A stretch of 64,000 nt of DNA. It comes from Mercurialis annua. Lineage: Eukaryota > Streptophyta > Magnoliopsida > Malpighiales > Euphorbiaceae. This document shows positions 39,200-53,100 of this stretch, one piece after another. The stretch lies in assembly GCF_937616625.2 (NCBI RefSeq), contig NC_065572.1, forward strand, positions 2,501 through 66,500, written 5' to 3'. The notes beneath the pieces were generated by a model. It ran no database searches, was not told the origin of the DNA, and worked only from the letters and a program-made list of their open reading frames with translations. How positions within the stretch are numbered: position 1 is the stretch's first letter; each line of letters begins with the position of its first letter. The position numbers and the translations under genes are program-made.

Positions 39200-42100
39200 C
39201 TATCAAAATGCTTACATAAAACGGTCTGATTAACAAACTAATTGAATATTCATATTTTCTGCAACACTGTCTAAATCATTTATTCAGGTTCCAACTTCAT
39301 TCGGTACGCTTAGGTGGCTAAAAAACGCACCCAAACTCCCCTCCCTGAGATGTTTTGTGGAATGTAGAAACGCCCCGAAAATGGGATAAAACGATAATTC
39401 ATTTATCAAATAACTCTTCTATTAATTTAATTAATCCCAACTAGAAACGTTGTCTGAATAACCGATAACTTATCGAGCTAACAGAATTCCTAGTTAAACT
39501 CAACTTTTTAAAAATTTCGTTTCTAGCCTATTTTGGGCTATCAAAACGCTTACTTAAAACAGTCTGATTACCAAACTAATCAAACATTCTTATTGTCTTC
39601 AACACCCTCTAAAACTTCCGTTGAGGTTCCAACTTCATCCGGTACGCGTAGGGTGTCAAAAAACATACCCAAACTCCCCTCCCTGAGCTGTTATGGGGAA
39701 TGCAGAAAAGCCCCAAAAACAGGATAAAACGATAATTAATTTATCAAATAATTTTTATATGATTTTCAATAACCCCAACTAGAAACGTTGTCCGAATAAC
39801 CGATAATTTATCGAGCTAACAAAATTCCTAGTCAAACTCAACTTTTCAAAAATCCCTTTTCTAGCCTACTTCGGACTATCAAAATTCTTACATAAAACGG
39901 TCTGATTAACAAACTAATTTAATTTTCATTTTGTCTGTAACACTGTCTAAATCTTTTGTTGAGGTTCCAACTTCATCCGGTACGATTATAGGGCCAAAAA
40001 ACGCACCCGAACTCCCCTCCCTGAGCTGTTTTGGAGAATGCAGAAAAGCCCCAAAAATGGGATAAAACGATAATTCATTTATCAAATAACTCTTCTATTA
40101 TTTTAATTAATCCCAACTAGAAACGTTGTCTGAATAACCGATAACTTATCGAGCTAACAGAGTTCCTAGTTAAACTCGAGTTTAAAAAATTTATTTTCTA
40201 GCCTATTTCGGGCTATGAAAACGCTTACTTAAAACGGTCTGATTACCAAACTAATTGAACATTCTTATTGTCTTCAACACCCTCTAAAACTTCCGTTGAG
40301 GTTCCAACTTCATCCGGTACGCGTAGGGTGTCAAAAAACATACCCAAACTCCCCTCCCTGAGCTGTTATGGGGAATGCAGAAAAGCCCCAAAAACAGGAT
40401 AAAACGATAATTAATTTATCAAATAATTTTTATATGATTTTCAATAACCCCAACTAGAAACGTTGTCCGAATAACCGATAATTTATCGAGCTAACAAAAT
40501 TCCTAGTCAAACTCAACTTTTCAAAAATCCCTTTTCTAGCCTACTTCGGACTATCAAAATTCTTACATAAAACGGTCTGATTAACAAACTAATTTAATTT
40601 TCATTTTGTCTGTAACACTGTCTAAATCTTTTGTTGAGGTTCCAACTTCATCCGGTACGATTATAGGGCCAAAAAACGCACCCGAACTCCCCTCCCTGAG
40701 CTGTTTTGGAGAATGCAGAAAAGCCCCAAAAATGGGATAAAACGATAATTCATTTATCAAATAACTCGTCTATTATTTTAATTAATCCCAACTAGAAACG
40801 TTGTCTGAATAACCGATAACTTATCGAGCTAACAGAGTTCCTAGTTAAACTCGAGTTTAAAAAATTTATTTTCTAGCCTATTTCGGGCTATGAAAACGCT
40901 TACTTAAAACGGTCTGATTACCAAACTAATTGAACATTCTTATTGTCTTCAACACCCTCTAAAACTTCCGTTGAGGTTCCAACTTCATCTGGTACACGTA
41001 GGGGGTCAAAAAATATACCCAAACTCCCCTCCCTGAGCTGTTTTGGGGAATGCAAAAAAGCCCCAGAAACATGATAAAACGATAGTTAATTTATCAAATA
41101 ATTTTTATATGATTTTCAATAATACCAACTAGAAACGTTGTCCGAATAACCGATAATTTATCGAGCTAACAAAATTACTAGTCAAACTAAACTTTTCAAA
41201 AATCCCTTTTCTACCCTACTTCGGGCTATCAAAGTGCTTACATAAAACGGTATGATTAACAAACTAATTTAATATTCATTTTGTCTATAACACTGTCTAA
41301 ATCTTTTGTTGGGGTTCCAACTTCATCCGGTACGCTTATAGGGCCAGCAAACGCACCCAAACTCCCCTACCTGAGCTGTTTTGGGGAATGCAGAAAAGCA
41401 CCAAAAATGGGATAAAATAATAATTCATTTATCAAATAACTCTTCTATTATTTTAATTAATCCCAACTAGAAACGTTGTCTGAATAACCGATAACTTATC
41501 GAGCTAACAGAGTTCCTAGTTAAACTCGAGTTTAAAAAATTTCTTTTCTAGCCTATTTCGGGCTATGAAAACGCTTACTTAAAACGGTATGATTACCAAA
41601 CTAATTGAACATTCGTATTGTCTTCAACACCCTCTAAAACTTCCGTTGAGGTTCCAACTTCATCTGGTACGCGTAGGGGGTCAAAAAACATACCCAAACT
41701 CCCCTCCCTGAGCTGTTTTGGGGAATGCAGAAAAGCCCCAAAAACAGGATAAAACGATAATTAATTTATCAAATAATTTTTATATGATTTTCAATAATAC
41801 CAACTAGAAACGTTGTCCGAATAACCGATAATTTATCGAGCTAACAAAATTCCTAGTCAAACTAAACTTTTCAAAAATCCCTTTTCTACCCTACTTCGGG
41901 CTATCAAAATGCTTACATAAAACGGTCTGATTAAGAAACTAATTGAATATTCATTTTTTCTGTAACACTGTCTAAATCTTTTGTTTAGGTTCCAACTTCA
42001 TCCGGTACGCTTATAGGGTCAAAAAACGCACCCAAACTCCCCTCCCTGAGCTGATTTGGGGAATGCAAAAAAACCCAAAAACGGGATAAAACGATGATTT

Positions 42101-43540
42101 ATTTATCAAATAACTTTTCTATGATTTTAAATAATCCCAACTAGAAATGTTGTCCTAGTAACAGATAAATTTATTTTCTAGCCTATTTCGGGCTATCAAA
42201 ACGCTTACTTAAAACGGTCTGATTACCAAACTAATTGAACATTCTTATTGTCTTCAACACCCTCTAAAACTTCCGTTGAGGTTCCAACTTCATCTGGTAC
42301 GCGTAGGGGGTCAAAAAACATACCCAAACTCCCTCCCTGAGCTGTTTTGGGGAATGCAGAAAAGCCCCAAAAACAGGATAAAACGATAATTAATTTATCA
42401 AATAATTTTTATATGATTTTCAATAATACAAACTAGAAACGTTGTCCGAATAACCGATAATTTATCGAGCTTACAAAATTCCTAGTCAAACTAAACTTTT
42501 CAAAAATCCCTTTTCTACCCTACTTCGGGCTATCAAAATGCTTACATAAAACGGTATGATTAACAAACTAATTGAATATTCATTTTTTCTGTAACACTGT
42601 CTAAATCTTTTGTTTAGGTTCCAACTTCATCCGGTACGCGTAAGGGGTCAAAAAACATACCCAAAGTCCCCTCCCTGAGCTGTTTTGGGGAATGCAGAAA
42701 AGCCCCAAAAACAGGATAAAACGATAATTAATTTATCAAATAATTTTTATATGATTTTCAATAATCCCAACTAAAAACGTTGTCCGAATAACCGATAATT
42801 TATCGAGCTAACAAAATTCCTAGTCAAACTCAACTTTTCAAAAATCCCTTATCTAGCCTACTTCGGGCTATCAAAATTCTTACATAAAATGGTCTGATTA
42901 ACAAACTAATTTAATATTCATTTTTTCTGTAACACTGTCTAAATCTTTTGTTGAGGTTCCAACTTCTTCCGGTACGCTTATAGGGCCAAAAAACGCACCC
43001 GAACTCCCCTCCCTGAGCTGTTTTGGGGAATGCAGAAAAGCCCCAAAAAATGGGATAAAACGATAATTCATTTATCAAATAACTCTTCTATTATTTTAAT
43101 TAATCCCAACTAGAAATGGTGTCTGAATAACCGATAACTTATCGAGCTAACAGAGTTCCTAGTTAAACTCGACTTTTAAAAAAATTCTTTTCTAGCCTAT
43201 TTCGGGCTATCAAAACGCTTACTTAAAACGGTCTGATTACCAAACTAATTGAACATTCTTATTGTCTTCAACGCCCTCTAAAACTTCCGTTGAGGTTCCA
43301 ACTTCATCCGGTACGCGTAGGGGGTCAAAAAACATACCCAAACTCCCCTCCCTGAGCTGTTTTGGGGAATGCAGAAAAGCCTCAAAAACAGGATAAAACG
43401 ATAACTAATTTATCAAATAATTTTTATATAATTTTAAATAATCCCAACTAGAAATGTTGTCCTAGTAACAGATAACTTATCGAGCTAACAAAATTCCTAG
43501 TTAAACTCAACTTTTCAAAAATCCCTTTTCTAGCCTACTT
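39200..43540 (+). repeat. Satellite block, copy 1 of a 3.67-kb duplication
   Basis: Private variants here recur about 3670 bp downstream: GGTACACGTAGG (40991 and 44661), CTCGAGTTTAAAAAA with GGGCTATGAAAACGC, the 45-bp-deleted monomer (42169 and 45839), and AGAAATGGTGTCTG (about 43115 and 46785). Earlier markers (GAGATGTTTTG with TGTAGAAACGCCCCGAAAA at 39347 and 43692) are offset by 4345 bp. That is exactly one extra 675-bp dimer, and it is visible as the near-identical repeats at about 39.6-40.3 and 40.3-40.9 kb. Confidence 0.82.
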
Positions 43541-46500
43541 CGGGCTATCAAAATGCTTACATAAAACGGTCTGATTAACAAACTAATTGAATATTCATAT
43601 TTTCTGTAACATTGTCTAAATCTTTTATTCAGGTTCCAACTTCATCCGGTACGCTTAGGGGGCTAAAAAACGCACCCAAACTCCCCTCCCTGAGATGTTT
43701 TGGGGAATGTAGAAACGCCCCGAAAATGGGATAAAACGATAATTCATTTATCAAATAACTCTTCTATTATTTTAATTAATCCTAACTAGAAACGTTGTCT
43801 GAATAACCGATAACTTATCGAGCTAACAGAATTCCTAGTTAAACTCAACTTTTTAAAAATTCCGTTTCTAGCCTATTTTGGGCTATCAAAACGCTTACTT
43901 AAAACAGTCTGATTACCAAACTAATCAAACATTATTATTGTCTTCAACACCCTCTAAAACTTCCGTTGAGGTTCCAACTTCATCCGGTACGCGTAGGGGG
44001 TCAAAAAACATACCCAAACTCCCCTCCCTGAGCGGTTTTGGGGAATGCAGAAAAGCCCCAAAAACAGGATAAAACGATAATTAATTTATCAAATAATTTT
44101 TATATGATTTTCAATAACCCCAACTAGAAACGTTGTCCGAATAACCGATAATTTATCGAGCTAACAAAATTCCTAGTCAAACTCAACTTTTCAAAAATCC
44201 CTTTTCTAGCCTACTTCGGACTATCAAAATTCTTACAGAAAATGGTCTGATTAACAAACTAATTTAATTTTCATTTTGTCTGTAACACTGTCTAAATCTT
44301 TTGTTGAGGTTCCAACTTCATCCGGTACGATTATAGGGCCAAAAAACGCACCCGAACTCCCCTCCCTGAGCTGTTTTGGAGAATGCAGAAAAGCCCCAAA
44401 AATGGGATAAAACGATAATTCATTTATCAAATAACTCTTCTATTATTTTAATTAATCCCAACTAGAAACGTTGTCTGAATAACCGATAACTTATCGAGCT
44501 AACAGAGTTCCTAGTTAAACTCGAGTTTAAAAAATTTATTTTCTAGCCTATTTCGGGCTATGAAAACGCTTACTTAAAACGGTCTGATTACCAAACTAAT
44601 TGAACATTCTTATTGTCTTCAACACCCTCTAAAACTTCCGTTGAGGTTCCAACTTCATCTGGTACACGTAGGGGGTCAAAAAATATACCCAAACTCCCCT
44701 CCCTGAGCTGTTTTGGGGAATGCAAAAAAGCCCCAAAAACATGATAAAACGATAGTTAATTTATCAAATAATTTTTATATGATTTTCAATAATACCAACT
44801 AGAAACGTTGTCCGAATAACCGATAATTTATCGAGCTAACAAAATTCCTAGTCAAACTAAACTTTTCAAAAATCCCTTTTCTACCCTACTTCGGGCTATC
44901 AAAATGCTTACATAAAACGGTATGATTAACAAACTAATTTAATATTCATTTTGTCTGTAACACTGTCTAAATCTTTTGTTGAGGTTCCAACTTCATCCGG
45001 TACGCTTATAGGGCCAAAAAACGCACCCAAACTCCCCTCCCTGAGCTGTTTTGGGGAATGCAAAAAAGCACCAAAAATGGGATAAAATAATAATTCATTT
45101 ATCAAATAACTCTTCTATTATTTTAATTAATCCCAACTAGAAACGTTGTCTGAATAACCGATAACTTATCGAGCTAACAGAGTTCCTAGTTAAACTCGAG
45201 TTTAAAAAATTTCTTTTCTAGCCTATTTCGGGCTATGAAAACGCTTACTTAAAATGGTCTGATTACCAAACTAATTGAACATTCGTATTGTCTTCAACAC
45301 CCTCTAAAACTTCCGTTGAGGTTCCAACTTCATCTGGTACGCGTAGGGGGTCAAAAAACATACCCAAACTCCCCTCCCTGAGCTGTTTTGGGGAATGCAG
45401 AAAAGCCCCAAAAACAGGATAAAACGATAATTAATTTATCAAATAATTTTTATATGATTTTCAATAATAACAACTAGAAACGTTGTCCGAATAACCGATA
45501 ATTTATCGAGCTAACAAAATTCCTAGTCAAACTAAACTTTTCAAAAATCCCTTTTCTACCCTACTTCGGGCTATCAAAATGCTTACATAAAACGGTCTGA
45601 TTAACAAACTAATTGAATATTCATTTTTTCTGTAACACTGTCTAAATCTTTTGTTTAGGTTCCAACTTCATCCGGTACGCTTATAGGGTCAAAAAACGCA
45701 CCCAAACTCCCCTCCCTGAGCTGATTTGGGGAATGCAAAAAAACCCAAAAACGGGATAAAACGATGATTTATTTATCAAATAACTTCTCTATGATTTTAA
45801 ATAATCCCAACTAGAAATGTTGTCCTAGTAACAGATAAATTTATTTTCTAGCCTATTTCGGGCTATCAAAACGCTTACTTAAAACGGTCTGATTACCAAT
45901 CTAATTGAACATTCTTATTGTCTTCAACACCCTCTAAAACTTCCGTTGAGGTTCCAACTTCATCTGGTACGCGTAGGGGGTCAAAAAACATACCCAAACT
46001 CCCCTCCCTGAGCTGTTTTGGGGAATGCAGAAAAGCCCCAAAAACAGGATAAAACGATAATTAATTTATCAAATAATTTGTATATGATTTTCAATAATAC
46101 AAACTAGAAACGTTGTCCGAATAACCGATAATTTATCGAGCTTACAAAATTCCTAGTCAAACTAAACTTTTCAAAAATCCCTTTTCTACCCTACTTCGGG
46201 CTATCAAAATGCTTACATAAAACGGTCTGATTAACAAACTAATTGAATATTCATTTTTTCTGTAACACTGTCTAAATCTTTTGTTTAGGTTCCAACTTCA
46301 TCCGGTACGCGTAAGGGGTCAAAAAACATACCCAAACTCCCCTCCCTGAGCTGTTTTGGGGAATGCAGAAAAGCCCCAAAAACAGGATAAAACGATAATT
46401 AATTTATCAAATAATTTTTATATGATTTTTAATAATCCCAACTAAAAACGTTGTCCGAATAACCGATAATTTATCGAGCTAACAAAATTCCTAGTCAAAC

Positions 46501-47100
46501 TCAACTTTTCAAAAATCCCTTATCTTGCCTACTTCGGGCTATCAAAATTCTTACATAAAACGGTCTGATTAACAAACTAATTTAATATTCATTTTTTCTG
46601 TAACACTGTCTAAATCTTTTGTTGAGGTTCCAACTTCTTCTGGTACGCTTATAGGGCCAAAAAACGCACCCGAACTCCCCTCCCTGAGCTGTTTTGGGGA
46701 ATGCAGAAAAGCCCCAAAAAATGGGATAAAACGATAATTCATTTATCAAATAACTCTTCTATTATTTTAATTAATCCCAACTAGAAATGGTGTCTGAATA
46801 ACCCATAACTTATCGAGCTAACAGAGTTCCTAGTTAAACTCGACTTTTAAAAAATTTCTTTTCTTGCCTATTTCGGGCTATCAAAAAGCTTACTTAAAAC
46901 GGTCTGATTACCAAACTAATTGAACATTCTTATTGTCTTCAACGCCCTCTAAAACTTCCGTTGAGGTTCCAACTTCATCCGGTACGCGTAGGGGGTCAAA
47001 AAACATACCCAAACTCCCCTCCCTGAGCTGTTTTGGGGAATGCAGAAAAGCCTCGAAAACAGGATAAAACGATAATTAATTTATCAAATAATTTTTATAT
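43541..47100 (+). repeat. Satellite block, copy 2 of the 3.67-kb duplication
   Basis: Second copy of the preceding block, lacking the extra dimer. It begins near the ATAATTTTAAATAATCCC junction at about 43430 and carries the same GAGATG, CGCCCCGAAAA, GGTACACG and deleted-monomer markers in order. Single-base differences such as GCGGTTTTGG (about 44033) show limited later divergence. Confidence 0.8.
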
Positions 47101-50100
47101 GATTTTCAATAATACCAACTAGAAACGTTGTCCGAATAACCGATAATTTATCGAACTAACAAAATTCCTAGTCAAACTAAACTTTTCAAAAATCCCTTTT
47201 CTACCCTACTTCGGGCTATCAAAATGCTTACATAAAACGGTCTGATTAACAAACTAATTGAATATTCATTTTTTCTGTAACACTGTCTAAATCTTTTGTT
47301 GAGGTTCCAACTTCATTCGGTACGCTTATAGGGTCAAAAAACACACCCGAACTCCCCTCCCTGAGCTGTTTTGGGGAATGCAGAAAAGCCCCAAAAATGG
47401 GATAAAACGATAATTAATTTATCAAATAACTCTTCTATTATTTTAATTAATCCCAACTAGAAACGTTGTCTGAATAACCGATAACTTTTCGAGCTAACAG
47501 AATTCTTAGTTAAACTCAACTTTTTAAAAATTCCTTTTCTAGCCTATTTCGGGCTATCAAAACGCTTACTTAAAACAGTCTGATTACCAAACTAATCGAA
47601 CATTCTTATTGTCTTCAACACCCTCTAAAACTTCCGTTGAGGTTCCAACTTCATCCGGTACGCGTAGGGGGTCAAAAAACATACCCAAACTCCCCTCCCT
47701 GAGCTGTTTTGGGGAATGCAGAAAAGCCCCAAAAACAGGATAAAACGATAATTAATTTATCAAATAATTTTTATATGATTTTCAATAATCCCAACTAGAA
47801 ACGTTGTCCGAATAACCGATAATTTATCGAGCTAACAAAATTCCTAGTCAAAGTCAACTTTTCAAAAATCCCTTTTCTAGCCTACTTCGTGCTATCAAAA
47901 TTCTTACATAAAACGGTCTGATTAACAAACTAATTTAATATTCATTTTGTCTGTAACACTGTCTAAATCGTTTGTTGAGGTTCCAACTTCATCCGGTACG
48001 CTTATAGGGCCAAAAAACGCACCCGAACTCCCCTCCCTGAGCTGTTTTGGGGAATGCAGAAAAGCCCGAAAAATGGGATAAAACGATAATTCATTTATCA
48101 AATAACTCTTCTATTATTTTAATTAATCCCAACTAGAAACGTTGTCTGAATAACCGATAACTTATCGAGCTAACAGAGTTCCTAGTTAAACTCGAGTTTA
48201 AAAAATTTCTTTTCTAGCCTATTTCGTGCTATGAAAACGCTTACTTAAAACTTTCTGATTACCAAACTAATCGAACATTCTTATTGTCTTCAACACCCTC
48301 TAAAACTTCCGTTGAGGTTCCAACTTCATCTGGTACGCGTAGGGGGTCAAAAAACATACCCAAACTCCCCTCCCTGAGCTGTTTTGGGGAATGCAGAAAA
48401 GCCCCAATAATAGGATAAAACGATAATTAATTTATCAAATAATTTTTATATGATTTTCAATAATACCAACTAGAAACGTTGTCCGAATAACCGATAATTT
48501 ATCGAGCTAACAAAATTCCTAGTCAAACTAAACTTTTCAAAAATCCCTTTTCTACCCTACTTCGGGCTATCAAAATGCTTACATAAAACGGTCTGATTGA
48601 CAAACTAATTGAATATTCATTTTTTTGTAACACTGTCTAAATCTTTTGTTGAGGTTCCAACTTCATCCGGTACGCTTATAGGGTCAAAAAACGCACCCGA
48701 ACTCCCCTCCCTGAGTTGTTTTGGGGAATGCAGAAAAGCCCTAAAAATGGGATAAAACGAAATTTATCAAATAACTCTTCTATTATTTTAATTAATCCCA
48801 ACTAGAAACGTTGTCTGAATAACCGATAACTTATCGAGCTAACAGAATTCTTAGTTAAACTCAACTTTTTAAAAATACCTTTTCTAGCCTATTTCGGGCT
48901 ATCAAAACGCTTACTTAAAACTTTCTGATTACCAAACTAATCGAACATTCTTATTGTCTTCAACACCCTCTAAAACTTCCGTTGAGGTTCCAACTTCATC
49001 CGGTACGCGTAGGGGGTCAAAAAACATACCCAAACTCCCCTCCCTGAGCTGTTTTGGGGAATGCAGAAAAGCCCCAAAAACAGGATAAAACGATAATTAA
49101 TTTATCAAATAATTTTTATATGATTTTAATTAATCCCAACTAGAAACGTTGTCCGAATAACCGATAATTTATCGAGCTAACAAAATTCCTAGTCAAAGTC
49201 AACTTTTCAAAAATCCCTTTTCTAGCCTACTTCGTGCTATCAAAATTCTTACATAAAACGGTCTGATTAACAAACTAATTTAATATTCATTTTGTCTGTA
49301 ACACTGTCTAAATCGTTTGTTGAGGTTCCAACTTCATCCGGTACGCTTATAGGGCCAAAAAACGCACCCGAACTCCCCTCCCTGAGCTGTTTTGGGGAAT
49401 GCAGAAAAGCCCAAAAAATGGGATAAAACGATAATTCATTTATCAAATAACTCTTCTATTATTTTAATTAATCCCAACTAGAAATGGTGTCTGAATAACC
49501 CATAACTTATCGAGCTAACAGAGTTCCTAGTTAAACTCGACTTTTAAAAAATTTCTTTTCTTGCCTATTTCGGGCTATCAAAAAGCTTACTTAAAACGGT
49601 CTGATTACCAAACTAATTGAACATTCTTATTGTCTTCAACGCCCTCTAAAACTTCCGTTGAGGTTCCAACTTCATCCGGTACGCGTAGGGGGTCAAAAAA
49701 CATACCCAAACTCCCCTCCCTGAGCTGTTTTGGGGAATGCAGAAAAGCCTCGAAAACAGGATAAAACGATAATTAATTTATCAAATAATTTTTATATGAT
49801 TTTCAATAATACCAACTAGAAACGTTGTCCGAATAACCGATAATTTATCGAACTAACAAAATTCCTAGTCAAACTAAACTTTTCAAAAATCCCTTTTCTA
49901 CCCTACTTCGGGCTATCAAAATGCTTACATAAAACGGTCTGATTAACAAACTAATTGAATATTCATTTTTTCTGTAACACTGTCTAAATCTTTTGTTGAG
50001 GTTCCAACTTCATCCGGTACGCTTATAGGGTCAAAAAACGCACCCGAATTCCCCTCCCTGAGCTGTTTTGGGGAATGCAGAAAAGCCCCAAAAATGGGAT

Positions 50101-53100
50101 AAAACGATAATTAATTTATCAAATAACTCTTCTATTATTTTAATTAATCCCAACTAGAAACGTTGTCTGAATAACAGATAACTTATCGAGCTAACAGAAT
50201 TCTTAGTTAAACTCCACTTTTTAAAAATTCCTTTTCTAGCCTATTTCGGGCTATCAAAACGCTTACTTAAAACAGTCTGATTACCAAAATAATCGAACAT
50301 TCTTATTGTCTTCAACACCCTCTAAAACTTCCGTTGAGGTTCCAACTTCATCCGGTACGCGTAGGGGGTCAAAAAACATACCCAAACTCCCCTCCCTGAG
50401 CTGTTTTGGGGAATGCAGAAAAGCCCTAAAAACAGGATAAAACGATAATTAATTTATCAAATAATTTTTATATGATTTTCAATAATCCCAACTAGAAACG
50501 TTGTCCGAATAACCGATAATTTATCGAGCTAACAAAATTCCTAGTCAAACTCAACTTTTCAAAAATCCATTTTCTAGCCTACTTCGGGCTATCAAAATTA
50601 TTACATAAAACGGTCTGATTAACAAACTAATTTAATATTCATTTTTTCTGTAACACTGTCTAAATCTTTTGTTCAGGTTCCAATTTCATCCGGTACGCTT
50701 ATAGTGTCAAAAAACGCACCCGAACTCCACTCCCTGAGCTGTTTTGGGGAATGCAGAAAAGCCCGAAAAATGGGATAAAACGATAATTCATTTATCAAAT
50801 AACTCTTCTATTATTTTAATTAATCCCAACTAGAAACGTTGTCTGAATAACCGATAACTTATCGAGCTAACAGAGTTCCTAGTTAAACTCGAGTTTAAAA
50901 AATTTCTTTTCTAGCCTATTTCGGGCTATGAAAACGCTTACTTAAAACGGTCTGATTACCAAACTAATTGAACATTTTTATTGTCTTCAACACCCTCTAA
51001 AACTTCCGTTGAGGTTCCAACTTCATCCGGTACGCGTAGGGGGTCAAAAAACATACCCAAACTCCCCTCCCTGAGCTGTTTTGGGGAATGCAGAAAAGCC
51101 CCAAAAACAGGATAAAACGATAATTAATTTATCAAATAATTTTTATATGATTTTTAATAATCCCAACTAGAAACGTTGTCCGAATAACCGATAATTTATC
51201 GAGCTAACAAAATTCCTAGTCAAACTCAACTTTTCAAAAATTCATTTTCTAGCCTACTTCGGGCTATCAAAATTATTACATAAAACGGTCTGATTAACAA
51301 ACTAATTTAATATTCATTTTTTCTGTAACACTGTCTAAATCTTTTGTTCAGGTTCCAATTTCATCAGGTACGCTTATAGTGTCAAAAAACGCACCCGAAC
51401 TCCACTCCCTGAGCTGTTTTGGGGAATGCAGAAAAGCCCGAAAAATGGGATAAAACGATAATTCATTTATCAAATAACTCTTCTATTATTTTTATTAATC
51501 CCAACTAGAAACGTTGTCTGAATAACCGATAACTTATCGAGCTAACAGAGTTCCTAGTTAAACTCGAGTTTAAAAAATTTCTTTTCTAGCCTATTTCGGG
51601 CTATCAAAACGCTTACTTAAAACGGTCTGATTACCAAACTAATTGAACATTCTTATTTTCTTCAACACCCTCTAAAACATCCGTTGAGGTTCCAACTTCA
51701 TCCGGTACGCGTAGGGGGTCAAAAAACATACCCAAACTCCCCTCCCTGAGCTGTTTTGGGGAATGCAGAAAAGCCCCAAAAACAGGATAAAACGATAATT
51801 AATTTATCAAATAATTTTTATATGATTTTCAATAATACCAACTAGAAACGTTGTCCGAATAACCGATAATTTATCGAGCTAACAAAATTCCTAGTCAAAC
51901 TAAACTTTTCAAAAATCCCTTTTCTACCCTACTTCGGGCTATCAAAATGCTTACATAAAATGGTCTGATTAACAAACTAATTGAATATTCATTTTTTCTG
52001 TAACACTGTCTAAATCTTTTGTTGAGGTTCCAACTTCATCCGGTACGCTTATAGGGTCAAAAAACGCACCCGAACTCCCCTCCCTGAGTTGTTTTGGGGA
52101 ATGCAGAAAAGCCCCAAAAATGGGATAAAACGATAATTAATTTATCAAATAACTCTTCTATTATTTTAATTAATCCCAACTAGAAACGTTGTCTGAATAA
52201 CCGATAACTTATCGAGCTAACAGAGTTCCTAGTTAAACTAGAGTTTAAAAAATTTCTTTTCTAGCCTATTTCGGGCTATGAAAACGCTTACTTAAAACGG
52301 TCTGATTACCAAACTAATTGAACATTCTTATTGTCTTCAACACCCTCTAAAACTTCCGTTGAGGTTCCAACTTCATCCGGTACGCGTAGGGGGTCAAAAA
52401 ACATACCCAAACTCCCCTCCCTGAGCTGTTTTGGGGAATGCAGAAAAGCCCCAAAAACAGGATAAAACGATAATTAATTTATCAAATAATTTTTATATGA
52501 TTTTCAATAATCCCAACTAGAAACGTTGTCCGAATAACCGATAATTTATCGAGCTAACAAAATTCCTAGTCAAAGTCAACTTTTCAAAAATCCCTTTTCT
52601 AGCCTACTTCGTGCTATCAAAATTCTTACATAAAACGGTCTGATTAACAAACTAATTTAATATTCATTTTGTCTGTAACACTGTCTAAATCGTTTGTTGA
52701 GGTTCCAACTTCATCCGGTACGCTTATAGGGCCAAAAAACGCACCCGAACTCCCCTCCCTGAGCTGTTTTGGGGAATGCAGAAAAGCCCGAAAAATGGGA
52801 TAAAACGATAATTCATTTATCAAATAACTCTTCTATTATTTTAATTAATCCCAACTAGAAACGTTGTCTGAATAACCGATAACTTATCGAGCTAACAGAG
52901 TTCCTAGTTAAACTCGAGTTTAAAAAATTTCTTTTCTAGCCTATTTCGGGCTATCAAAACGCTTACTTAAAACGGTCTGATTACCAAACTAATTGAACAT
53001 TCTTATTTTCTTCAACACCCTCTAAAACATCCGTTGAGGTTCCAACTTCATCCGGTACGCGTAGGGGGTCAAAAAACATACCCAAACTCCCCTCCCTGAG

